Below are positions 1-7,841 of a stretch of DNA of 64,000 nucleotides, in pieces (the stretch's first letter is position 1; each line of letters starts with the position of its first letter). Origin of the DNA: an uncultured Francisella sp. Lineage in GTDB: Bacteria > Pseudomonadota > Gammaproteobacteria > Burkholderiales > Neisseriaceae. The stretch covers positions 6,509 to 70,508 of the forward strand of contig CALUCM010000003.1 of assembly GCA_943914555.1 (NCBI GenBank), given 5' to 3'. A program made the translations under genes and the position numbers. A model generated the notes under the pieces. It saw only the letters and a list, made by a program, of their open reading frames with translations. It was not told the origin of the DNA and made no database searches.

Positions 1-94
1 ATCAAAGTAAAGAGCATCAGTTGTTTCTCTATGGTTTTGTTTATTTTTCTCTTGTTTCATTATTTCAAATTACCAGGTGATTCGAAGAAGCTAT

Positions 95-1450
95 ATGAAA
101 ATGGACCACTTATTTATCAGTAAAGAGATTTATAGTGGGCAAATTCTATGGCAAAAATCATCATTGACTAAGCTTGCCTTAGATGAAGTGCTCGCATACA
201 CACGGGGGCAACAACAGAAGTGGTGTCAATATCCGCTTCACAAGCGGCTTATTTTTATTGATCAAATTAAGAAAATGCTTATTGCTTATCAAGATGATTT
301 AAGCCGTATGATTAGTGAAGAAGTTGGCCGTACTTTACAGGAAAGTAGGGCAGAGATTGATAAGTCCGTTCGCTTGATCAGTTATTGTTTGAAAACAGCA
401 GAACATGTTTTGCATTCGCAGACAGTACAAACGCAAGCCAGTTTCAGTGAAGTTGTTTATGAACCGCTGGGTATTATTTTAGCAGTGATGCCATGGAACT
501 ACCCAATTTGGCAGCCATTGCGTGTTGCAATCCCGACACTTTGTGTGGGTAATGGCTGTCTAATTAAACCAGCTCCCACTGTTGGACGTATCAGTGAGTT
601 TTTGATTGAGCATTTGCCAAAAGAAGTCCCTTTAGGGCTAGTTTTGCTTGATGAAGACACCGTTAGATATGCTGTTGCCAGAACTGATGGCTTGGCATTT
701 ACTGGTTCAGTGGATACCGGTCGATTGCTTGCTTCTAGTGCGGGAGCTCATCTGAAAAAGACCGTATTAGAGTTAGGTGGTAGTAATCCTATTTTGGTTT
801 TTGAAGATGCTGATATCAAGCAAGCAGCTTTTGATATCTGTTATTCTCGCTTTCGTGATGCTGGTCAATCTTGCAACGCAGCGAAAAGAGTGATTGTGCT
901 AAAAAAATGTGCAGAGCAGTTATCGTCACTTATTTTAGCCCAGGCAAAGAAAATTCACTGCGGCAATCCCTTATCTACGCAGACGCAGATGGGGCCGCTG
1001 CATTTACCCGATGCTGCTTTGCATATGCATAGCTTGGTCAGTGACGCAATTAATAAAGGAGCAATTTGTCGTTTGGGAGGGTTGTTACCTAAGCCTTCAA
1101 TATTTTACCCGCCTACTGTATTAGAACAAGTTCCCTTGAATGCCCGAGTATGGCAAGAAGAGGTTTTTGGTCCAGTTTTGCCTATTGCTATTGCTGAGGA
1201 TGAGGAAGAAGCAATTATTATGGCTAATCAAAATGATTTTGGTCTTGCTGCAGCTATTTACACGAGAGATTTACATAAAGCAAAATCGATTGCCAAACGA
1301 TTACAAGTTGGCTCAGTTTACATCAATCGATATACAAGCAGTGATATTCATTTACCTTTTGGTGGGATTAAAAATTCTGGTTATGGAAGAGAGTTATCCC
1401 AGCAAGGATTTGTCAATTTTGTCAATATGAAAAGTTACTGGCAGAAATAA
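95..1450 (+). CDS. NAD(P)-dependent aldehyde dehydrogenase, succinate-semialdehyde dehydrogenase-like (Sad/YneI type)
   Basis: Probably oxidises a short aldehyde, with succinate semialdehyde the best guess, to the acid using NAD(P) in the cytoplasm. The protein is about 451 residues and full length for the family. Visible landmarks are EPLGIILAVMPWNYP, the cofactor lysine context GNGCLIKPAP, FTGS before the second glycine region, the catalytic Glu in VLELGG (about residue 226), the nucleophilic Cys in GQSCN (about 260) and a C-terminal PFGGIKNSGYGRE. A GTG at 77 opens the frame further upstream, but GAAGAAG at 84-90 is placed to serve the ATGs at 95 or 101, so 95 is preferred. The stop overlaps the next start (TAATG), so it is the first visible gene of an operon with the RpfE-like gene and recJ. 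Substrate is inferred from family resemblance. Confidence 0.88.
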   Translation: MKMDHLFISKEIYSGQILWQKSSLTKLALDEVLAYTRGQQQKWCQYPLHKRLIFIDQIKKMLIAYQDDLSRMISEEVGRTLQESRAEIDKSVRLISYCLKTAEHVLHSQTVQTQASFSEVVYEPLGIILAVMPWNYPIWQPLRVAIPTLCVGNGCLIKPAPTVGRISEFLIEHLPKEVPLGLVLLDEDTVRYAVARTDGLAFTGSVDTGRLLASSAGAHLKKTVLELGGSNPILVFEDADIKQAAFDICYSRFRDAGQSCNAAKRVIVLKKCAEQLSSLILAQAKKIHCGNPLSTQTQMGPLHLPDAALHMHSLVSDAINKGAICRLGGLLPKPSIFYPPTVLEQVPLNARVWQEEVFGPVLPIAIAEDEEEAIIMANQNDFGLAAAIYTRDLHKAKSIAKRLQVGSVYINRYTSSDIHLPFGGIKNSGYGRELSQQGFVNFVNMKSYWQK

Positions 1451-2454
1451 TGATTAAACCTAAAGTGACTTTGTTTTTACCTGGATTGCACTGGAACCAT
1501 CAATGGCAGTCAAATTGCTCTTGGTTGATACCGCAGGTAAATACCGATTGCTTATTGCCTTTTTTCTTCAAAGGCCAATTAAGCAATCGTGTTTTTTCCT
1601 ATAGTGAATTGTTATGGCACTACGTTTGGCGTGATTTGACAATCAATGATTTTTATCGCTCTATTTGGAAAGAGAACCCAACACAATTGATCATTGCTAG
1701 TCCTGTTTCTCAGGAACTACAACTACATAAAATGGTAGTTAGATGGGGTAGTGAAGGCTTGTCACTAAATTTAACAGACGCAAAGGCTTTTTGCGAAATG
1801 CTCTCATATCATTATGCGGCAGATGGTTTGCAATTTTTTCCCTTTACGCCAGATATCTGGCTGTTAAAGAGTGATCAACCGCTTATTTTTTCTTCATTAC
1901 CTCCTTGCGATCTACCAGATCTGGTGACAGATGAGATGCGTATCCAAGGTAAAGATGCTTGGCTAATTGAACGTTGGCAAAGTGAAATTCAAATGCTTTT
2001 GTCTTCTCATCCTATCAATAAAGTTCGTAGCAATAATCAGTTGTTTCCTATTAATGGATTATGTTTATGGCAATTACCCTCACAACCTTTGGTGTCAATA
2101 TCTTCTGCTTTATTGTTACATAGTAAAGAATGGGTTTGGCTCATGCCCCAAGCTCAGCTTAAACAAGAAGAGATTCTGCACAAATTAAAGCTTTTGTTAA
2201 AGAACGGACGGTCTGTGGTTATTTTTTCTGATGCTCTGGATATTGCTAAGCGTTTTTATCATTGGCCACTTTATCAGCAACAATTTTCTTGGTGCAGTGA
2301 GTTGCTCACTTATTTACTGGAGTGTTTAGAACAGCGTTTATTACAACAAATCACGCTTATTAGCCCGGGTCGGGCTTTAACTTTAAAACCACAGAAAAGG
2401 TTTTCTTGGTTTCATCGGAGTTTGCCTTCTTATGCAGGTCAATGGCCCCAATGA
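1450..2454 (+). CDS. RpfE-like (COG4255) conserved protein, phosphoglycerate-mutase-like regulatory family
   Basis: A 334-residue protein resembling the RpfE/COG4255 family, which is annotated as related to cofactor-independent phosphoglycerate mutase although the molecular function is unknown. Family-like features are the N-terminal LFLPGLHWNHQW, a central segment with ASPV, MVVRWGSEGLSLNLTDA and DGLQFFPFTPDIWLL, and a later NGLCLWQLPSQP. No signal peptide or membrane segment is seen. It sits between the aldehyde dehydrogenase (1-bp overlap) and recJ (4-bp ATGA overlap). RpfE-type genes also neighbour recJ in Xanthomonas, which supports the call. No catalytic residues can be assigned, and an enzymatic role should not be assumed. 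Confidence 0.6.
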   Translation: MIKPKVTLFLPGLHWNHQWQSNCSWLIPQVNTDCLLPFFFKGQLSNRVFSYSELLWHYVWRDLTINDFYRSIWKENPTQLIIASPVSQELQLHKMVVRWGSEGLSLNLTDAKAFCEMLSYHYAADGLQFFPFTPDIWLLKSDQPLIFSSLPPCDLPDLVTDEMRIQGKDAWLIERWQSEIQMLLSSHPINKVRSNNQLFPINGLCLWQLPSQPLVSISSALLLHSKEWVWLMPQAQLKQEEILHKLKLLLKNGRSVVIFSDALDIAKRFYHWPLYQQQFSWCSELLTYLLECLEQRLLQQITLISPGRALTLKPQKRFSWFHRSLPSYAGQWPQ

Positions 2455-4151
2455 TTGTTCAAAGAATCATTAACGAAGAATTACGTCAGGCCTTGTTGGC
2501 GGAGGGCTATTGTGATTTGCTTGCACGTGTACTTGCTTCTCGTCATCTGAGCTCTAGTCAAGAGGCAAGGCTTGATTTTAATCAGCTGCCTCATTTTAGT
2601 TTATTGAAAAATATAGATCTTGCTGTGGATTTGGTGGCTAAGGCATTAATCCAACAGAAAAAGATTGTCATTGCGGGTGATTACGATGCTGATGGTGCAA
2701 CTGCTACTGCTTTGGCAGTACTTGTTTTGCGAGAATTTGGTGGACAAGTCAGTTTTATTGCGCCTTCGCGAGAAAAAGATGGTTACGGTTTATCCAAAGC
2801 ACTTGTTGACCAAGCAATGGCGCTGGGTGCTCAATTAATTATTACGGTAGATAATGGCATTGCTGCTGTACAAAGTGTAGATTATGCACAGCAATTAGGT
2901 ATTCAGGTATTGGTCACAGATCATCATCTGCCTGGGGAATACCTGCCTAATTGCCCTATTGTTAATCCTAATCAATTTGGTTGCTCTTTCCCATCTAAAA
3001 ATATAGCAGGGGTGGGTGTAATATTTTATGTGCTAGTGGCATTGCGTCATCATCTTGAAAAAAAACATTATTTTGATAATTATTCGCGTAGACCTAATTT
3101 AGCACGTTATTTGGATATCGTTGCCCTGGGAACGGTGGCAGATGTAGTAATACTTGATCAAGTGAATCGGATTTTTGTGAACCATGGGTTAAAGATCATT
3201 CATGCCCAACAGGGAAATAAAGGAATTCTTGCTCTACTTAGAGTATCAGGCAAAAATCCTCAGGAAGTAATAACACGAGATTTGGGTTTTATCATTGCAC
3301 CTCGTATCAATGCAGCAGGGCGCCTTGAGGATATACGCACTGGTATTAAATGTTTATTAGCGAACCAGGATGAAGAAGCCTATGCTTATGCAATTGAACT
3401 GAATGCACTCAATCATGACAGAAGAAATAGAGAAAAGACTATGATAGAGAGCTCCTTATTACAATTAAGTGGACATCATTGGCAGAAGAAATCAACTATC
3501 ACTTTATTTTCAGGAGATTTTCATCAAGGAATCATTGGCTTAGTGGCTTCTCGCCTCAAAGAAAAATACCATCTTCCAACCATTGTATTTGCTGCAGGGG
3601 ACGGTGATGAATTAAAAGGCTCAGGACGTTCGGTTGAAGGTCTGCATCTACGCGATGTACTTGATCAGATCAACAAACGCGCTCCTGGGGTCATGATACG
3701 TTTTGGCGGGCATGCAGCAGCAGCTGGCCTAAGTTTGAAAAAAGATAGTTTGACTAAGTTTCAGCATCTTTTTGAGATGGTGGTGGGCGAATTTTTGCCT
3801 GAGGGGAAATTAGAAAAGAAAGTATACACTGATGGTGCATTATTCATTAATGAAATGACATTAGAAAATGCACGTATGTTAAACGACATGGTGTGGGGAC
3901 AAGGTTTTGAAGCTCCACTGTTTTGGGATAGCTTTTTTTTGGTTCGTCAAAAACAAATGGGTGCTGATAAACGCCATAAAAAAGCCTGGCTGATGAAAAA
4001 TGGACAAATTTTCGAGGCAATGTTTTTTAATTGTGAGGAAGAATTGCCTGAGCATATCGCACTTGCTTATCAGCTGGTGATCAATCGTTGGCAAAAGCAA
4101 ACATTTTTGCAACTTTATGTTGAATATTGGCAAGCAGTGCTTGACGGCTAA
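2451..4151 (+). CDS. recJ: single-stranded-DNA-specific 5'-3' exonuclease RecJ
   Basis: RecJ degrades single-stranded DNA 5' to 3' in RecF-pathway recombination, mismatch repair and base-excision repair. The predicted 566 residues match the usual size (about 577 in E. coli). DHH-family motifs are intact: VIAGDYDADGATATAL near residue 75, TVDNGIAA, LVTDHHLPG carrying the signature DHH, NIAGVGV, and the DHHA1-domain RFGGHAAAAGLSL near residue 420. The frame opens upstream, but the ATG at 2451 forms an ATGA overlap with the preceding stop and gives the expected N-terminus, so it is chosen; ATG 2442 is the alternative. The last codons contain the -35 element of the following tRNA gene. Confidence 0.96.
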   Translation: MIVQRIINEELRQALLAEGYCDLLARVLASRHLSSSQEARLDFNQLPHFSLLKNIDLAVDLVAKALIQQKKIVIAGDYDADGATATALAVLVLREFGGQVSFIAPSREKDGYGLSKALVDQAMALGAQLIITVDNGIAAVQSVDYAQQLGIQVLVTDHHLPGEYLPNCPIVNPNQFGCSFPSKNIAGVGVIFYVLVALRHHLEKKHYFDNYSRRPNLARYLDIVALGTVADVVILDQVNRIFVNHGLKIIHAQQGNKGILALLRVSGKNPQEVITRDLGFIIAPRINAAGRLEDIRTGIKCLLANQDEEAYAYAIELNALNHDRRNREKTMIESSLLQLSGHHWQKKSTITLFSGDFHQGIIGLVASRLKEKYHLPTIVFAAGDGDELKGSGRSVEGLHLRDVLDQINKRAPGVMIRFGGHAAAAGLSLKKDSLTKFQHLFEMVVGEFLPEGKLEKKVYTDGALFINEMTLENARMLNDMVWGQGFEAPLFWDSFFLVRQKQMGADKRHKKAWLMKNGQIFEAMFFNCEEELPEHIALAYQLVINRWQKQTFLQLYVEYWQAVLDG

Positions 4152-4169
4152 TTCCTTACTTTATATAAT
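4141..4169 (+). promoter_or_regulatory. sigma-70 promoter of tRNA-Lys
   Basis: TTGACG at 4141-4146, a 17-bp spacer and a perfect TATAAT at 4164-4169 lie 13 bp before the mature tRNA. The -35 hexamer is inside the last recJ codons. The bases between -10 and the tRNA are C-rich (CCCCGC), the kind of discriminator associated with stringent control of stable RNA promoters; that regulatory reading is inference. Confidence 0.85.
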
Positions 4170-4182
4170 CCCCGCTTTTGCC

Positions 4183-4257
4183 GGGTCGTTAGCTCAGTGG
4201 TAGAGCAGTGGACTTTTAATCCATTGGTCGAAGGTTCAAGTCCTTCACGACCCACCA
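4183..4257 (+). tRNA. tRNA-Lys (anticodon TTT)
   Basis: A complete cloverleaf can be drawn: acceptor GGGTCGT/ACGACCC, D arm GCTC/GAGC, anticodon loop CTTTTAA with anticodon TTT, T arm GAAGG/CCTTC with loop TTCAAGT, discriminator A and an encoded CCA. It lies 31 bp after recJ with its own promoter. A T-rich run follows, but no clear hairpin terminator. Confidence 0.97.
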
Positions 4258-4292
4258 TTATTTGCTTTTTTTATATGGTTTGCTGAATTGAT

Positions 4293-5078
4293 TTATTTGC
4301 TTTTAATAAAGCTAATGAGGATATTGGCAATTTCCTTTGGGCGTTCAATAATTCCTACATGCCCTGTATTAGTTTCTATTAGTTTTGCTTGAGGAATGCG
4401 ATGATAAAGCTGGTTAGCAAATTCGTAAGGTACCAGCTGATCCTTTTGGCCGCTGATTAATAAAGTAGGTTGTTTGATCAGAAGTTGAGGCTCAATATTA
4501 ACTTTTTTATTTAATTCAATTTGATCTAGTGTCCCTTGCCAATTATTTTGTTTTAGCATGGTTTTAATTAAATGATCAATTTGTTGGGAAGATTTTTTTT
4601 GGAGAAAATCATCACTGTAAAAATAATGGAGCATGAACGAAGCTGCAAGATGCAAATCAGTTTTAATGGCTTGCTCCCATTGATCTAATATTTTTTCTAG
4701 CGAAGTTCCTTGGCTTTTTATATAGCCACCAATGGAAACAACTGAGGAAAAACGCTCTGCATATGCGTTTGCCATATAAAGAGCCAGACAGGCGCCTAGA
4801 GAAATGCCGACGACTGGACATTTTTTGATATGCAAAGCATCTAATATACCAATGACTTGTTGAGCAATTAAATTAATACTAAGTAACTCAGTGCGTGGTG
4901 TTTGACCTGAACCTGGTAAATTAGGACAAATACATTGCCAGTCTATGTTCAATTGCAGGGTTTGAATAATTGGTAGCCAAATACTTGCTTGGGCACTTGT
5001 GCCGTGAATGAATACAATAGGTGAACCTGTGCCTTCAATTAAAGTATCTACTTCTCCTTGAGGAGTGTGAATATTCAT
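4293..5078 (-). CDS. alpha/beta-fold hydrolase
   Basis: A 261-residue alpha/beta hydrolase. The oxyanion region HGTSAQASIW is near residue 25, the nucleophile elbow reads GISLG (Ser near residue 93), the acid is probably Asp in SGQKDQLVP, and the catalytic His is in NTGHVGIIERP. These are the canonical triad positions in canonical order. No signal peptide is seen, so it is probably cytoplasmic. The length and layout match the broad 3-oxoadipate enol-lactonase/BioH-like group, but nothing fixes the substrate. It stands alone between two tRNA genes on the opposite strand, with no pathway partner. Confidence 0.88.
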   Translation of the reverse strand: MNIHTPQGEVDTLIEGTGSPIVFIHGTSAQASIWLPIIQTLQLNIDWQCICPNLPGSGQTPRTELLSINLIAQQVIGILDALHIKKCPVVGISLGACLALYMANAYAERFSSVVSIGGYIKSQGTSLEKILDQWEQAIKTDLHLAASFMLHYFYSDDFLQKKSSQQIDHLIKTMLKQNNWQGTLDQIELNKKVNIEPQLLIKQPTLLISGQKDQLVPYEFANQLYHRIPQAKLIETNTGHVGIIERPKEIANILISFIKSK

Positions 5079-5310
5079 AAGGGTCTCTTTTCTTCTAAGA
5101 TGCTTCTAAATTACTCATGATTCAAGAGCGTCAATCCATCATCATGTTGCAACAGAGTGTAAGTGTATACTAACTTTTAACAAAGTAGAGAGGAGATGTG
5201 TTTAGTGATTTTGCAATGATGTATCCTCTTTATCATGAAAAAATTGTTTCACTCCTGTCACTGCTATCAAGAAAAATAAACCAATATGGTAGCTTTTATT
5301 GTGTTTTTTA

Positions 5311-5319
5311 TGCTAATAT
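5311..5319 (+). promoter_or_regulatory. extended -10 element of the CAT-anticodon tRNA
   Basis: TGCTAATAT at 5311-5319 reads as an extended -10 (TGn plus TAATAT) 12 bp upstream of the mature tRNA. No good -35 is visible, as is usual for extended -10 promoters. Position relative to the tRNA is the main support. Confidence 0.5.
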
Positions 5320-5331
5320 CCGCCCTTTACT

Positions 5332-5407
<76 letters not shown>

Positions 5408-5605
5408 TTTCTAAACTTTTCCTACTTTATTAAGTTCCCTGATTTTAATTTTAGCAAGGTAATCTTTGAACCAAATAGTACGATCATTTTTGCTTGGCTT
5501 GCTGACATTATAAAATGGTCCATACCTTTATTGCTTTTTTCATCTGAAACTGAATTTTGCTACAATAGCCAGACAAGTGGTCTGCTGATGAGAGAGGGGA
5601 TAGTT

Positions 5606-6214
5606 GTGAATAAGGTGAAGTTGATTGCATTAACGTTATTATTACTGATATCAGCCTGTAATCGTTCGCAACTGCAGGATCAACAAGTAGTGGCATCGGA
5701 TGAAACCATGACAGTACAAGAGGATAGAAAAATTGCGAAAACTGGCAATGCGGCTGCTTTTGACTCCAATGGTGAAAATATGAATCAGGCAGGGAGCGAA
5801 CTTATCAATCATTCATCAATCACCAATGCCCAGCCAATAAATAATCTTACCGTTTTTCGGCCAGCAGCAGTACATTTAGATCGACAAAACTTGGCTCAAA
5901 AGGAATATACGCGTTTGATGGACATTGTTGGCCAGATGCATCATAGGCAGTCAGCAAGTGCTATGAATCTTGATAGTTCTACTCAGCTCATCGATCACAT
6001 TAATGGGCAACTACAGCACTTGAGTTTTTCTACACCAGAAGTTGCGGCTCTAAAAAAAATAGAATTGCAAATTTTAGTTAAAAATAGATTACTGAATGAA
6101 GCATTGTTGGAGCCAACAGGCAGCAAAGTACAATTATTGGTGGGTGAGATTGAAGGACTGGAAAAAGTTTTTAAGAGTAAAACCAAACAGTTTAAAGCAA
6201 AGTATAAGATTTGA
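5606..6214 (+). CDS. predicted lipoprotein of unknown function
   Basis: I do not recognise the family. The GTG at 5606 is chosen because GAGGGGA ends 5 bp upstream; it gives a 202-residue precursor with a short basic start, a hydrophobic core (LIALTLLLLISAC) and a lipobox ISAC, so signal peptidase II cleavage and lipidation are expected. The mature part is hydrophilic and Gln/Asn/Ser-rich at first, with a C-terminal region of probable helices ending in basic residues (FKSKTKQFKAKYKI). The residues after the lipidated Cys (NRSQ) do not show an Asp+2 inner-membrane retention signal, so outer-membrane anchoring is likely. It is transcribed alone between a tRNA and the FabG-like gene. Confidence 0.7.
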   Translation: MNKVKLIALTLLLLISACNRSQLQDQQVVASDETMTVQEDRKIAKTGNAAAFDSNGENMNQAGSELINHSSITNAQPINNLTVFRPAAVHLDRQNLAQKEYTRLMDIVGQMHHRQSASAMNLDSSTQLIDHINGQLQHLSFSTPEVAALKKIELQILVKNRLLNEALLEPTGSKVQLLVGEIEGLEKVFKSKTKQFKAKYKI

Positions 6215-6222
6215 GATTTGAC

Positions 6223-6252
6223 TTGGGGAGACAAGGATTCTTGCATTATAAT
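6223..6252 (+). promoter_or_regulatory. candidate promoter of the two-domain FabG gene
   Basis: A perfect TATAAT at 6247-6252 lies about 105 bp upstream of the start at 6359. The best -35 is a weak TTGGGG at 6223-6228 with 18-bp spacing. The assignment rests mainly on the -10. Confidence 0.4.
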
Positions 6253-6358
6253 CGATGCAGTCAATGACATTTAATTGCATTCGATTTTTGGATTTGATCA
6301 ATTCTTTCTCTACTAAATTATTAAAATGAGAAGGGCAGATACATGGAGAATAATTGCG

Positions 6359-7738
6359 ATGGTAGATAAATATGTTAATTGGGCAAGTAGCGGTTGGGGT
6401 AAAAAAGTGGCTAAAAAATTAGGTTTACCGCAACCTGTCAAATTAAAACGTTATTCAAGGGATAAAGCTGATGTCAATAGCAAAGTATTAATTGGTGCGT
6501 TTGAGGCAAAAGAAACATCCGCACAGCTATTGCGTATTGCGGGGGGGCTTCCTATCAATACCTTTGTTACTAAAAATGGAGAAGTTTATCGTAAGAATTT
6601 TGAGACAGAAACTTTGCTTGAAGATAATACAATCAAATTTCATGGTTTGATTTTTGATGCCACTGAGATCAAAACGATTGAAGATTTGCAATCAGTTTAT
6701 GATTTTTTCCAGCCTTATATACGCAAAAGAATAGAAAATAGCGGTCGAGTGATTGTGATTGCGCGAGATCCTAAAAGTTGCAAAGAACTAACAGCTGCTG
6801 TTGCTAGTCGGGCCTTAGTTGGGTTTGTTAAATCTCTTGGTAAAGAAGTACGCCGCGGCATTACAAGTCAGATTGTTTATGTGCAAACAGGTGCAGAGAT
6901 CAATTTACAAAGTACCATTGAATTTTTATTGTCCTATAAATCTGCCTATGTTTCAGGACAAGTTATCCGTGTTCAATCAGCGAAGGTGATTACAGCAGAC
7001 TATCAAATGCCTTTAAAGAATAAACTGGCCTTAGTAACAGGTTCTGCTCGCGGTATTGGCCGTTCTATTGCTGAAGTCTTGGCTAGAGATGGGGCCAAAG
7101 TGGTACTTTTAGATGTTGAACCACAAAAAGAAACTTTAGAAAAATTAGCCAAACAGCTAAATGGTCTGTTTCTCACCTTAGACATTACTGCTGATGATGC
7201 CCCCCAATCCTTAGCGCAGTTTGGCCAACAGCACGGTGGTTGGGACATTATCGTGCATAATGCAGGGATAACCAAAGACAAAATGTTTGTTAATATGAAG
7301 CCAGAAATTTGGCAAATGGTGTTAAAAGTTAATTTACAGGCCCAGCAAAAAATCAATGACTATTTGTTGAGTAATAAAGCGATTAATAAAGATGGTCGTA
7401 TTATTTGTGTTTCTTCAATTGCTGGCATTGCTGGTAATGCTGGCCAGACTAATTATGCTACTTCTAAAGCTGGAGTAATCGGCTTGGTTAAATTTACAGC
7501 CCCTCAATTAAAAGATGGTATTACCATTAATGCTGTTGCTCCGGGTTTTATTGAAACTGATATGACGGCAAAGATCCCTTTTATAATTAGAGAAGTAGGT
7601 AGAAGATTAAATGCAATGAGCCAAGGAGGTTTACCTATTGATGTGGCAGAAACCATTGCTTGGTATGCTAGCCCAGCTTCTTCTGGTTTAAATGGAACTG
7701 TGACTCGTGTCTGCGGCTTAATGATGTTGGGTGCTTAA
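6359..7738 (+). CDS. two-domain (high-molecular-weight, FabG4-type) 3-oxoacyl-ACP/CoA reductase
   Basis: NAD(P)H-dependent reductase of 3-oxoacyl thioesters. At 459 residues it is nearly twice the size of ordinary FabG. Residues 1 to about 210 form an N-terminal half without a recognisable dinucleotide motif. The C-terminal half is a complete short-chain dehydrogenase: TGSARGIG cofactor loop, NAG motif, catalytic Ser in CVSSIAG, Tyr and Lys in NYATSK, then NAVAPGFIETDM. This is the layout of mycobacterial FabG4. The ATG at 6359 is preferred because GGAGAA lies 8 bp upstream; an upstream ATG at 6326 lacks this. A run of seven G (6541-6547) lies in the coding region. A bidirectional terminator follows. 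Whether it serves fatty acid synthesis or a CoA pathway cannot be read from sequence. Confidence 0.88.
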   Translation: MVDKYVNWASSGWGKKVAKKLGLPQPVKLKRYSRDKADVNSKVLIGAFEAKETSAQLLRIAGGLPINTFVTKNGEVYRKNFETETLLEDNTIKFHGLIFDATEIKTIEDLQSVYDFFQPYIRKRIENSGRVIVIARDPKSCKELTAAVASRALVGFVKSLGKEVRRGITSQIVYVQTGAEINLQSTIEFLLSYKSAYVSGQVIRVQSAKVITADYQMPLKNKLALVTGSARGIGRSIAEVLARDGAKVVLLDVEPQKETLEKLAKQLNGLFLTLDITADDAPQSLAQFGQQHGGWDIIVHNAGITKDKMFVNMKPEIWQMVLKVNLQAQQKINDYLLSNKAINKDGRIICVSSIAGIAGNAGQTNYATSKAGVIGLVKFTAPQLKDGITINAVAPGFIETDMTAKIPFIIREVGRRLNAMSQGGLPIDVAETIAWYASPASSGLNGTVTRVCGLMMLGA

Positions 7739-7763
7739 GCTAGCTTTGGCAATTGTTGTAAAT

Positions 7764-7796
7764 AAAAAAACTCAGTGGGAATACTGAGTTTTTTTA
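7764..7796. terminator. bidirectional rho-independent terminator between the FabG4-type gene and trkA
   Basis: The inverted repeat ACTCAGT/ACTGAGT is flanked by seven A on the left and seven T on the right, so a hairpin with a U-tract forms in either direction. It lies between two convergent transcription units and probably ends both. Confidence 0.9.
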
Positions 7797-7841
7797 TGGG
7801 TAAAAAGCAAAAAGAAATAGCGGTTTTTGGCTTCTTATTGG

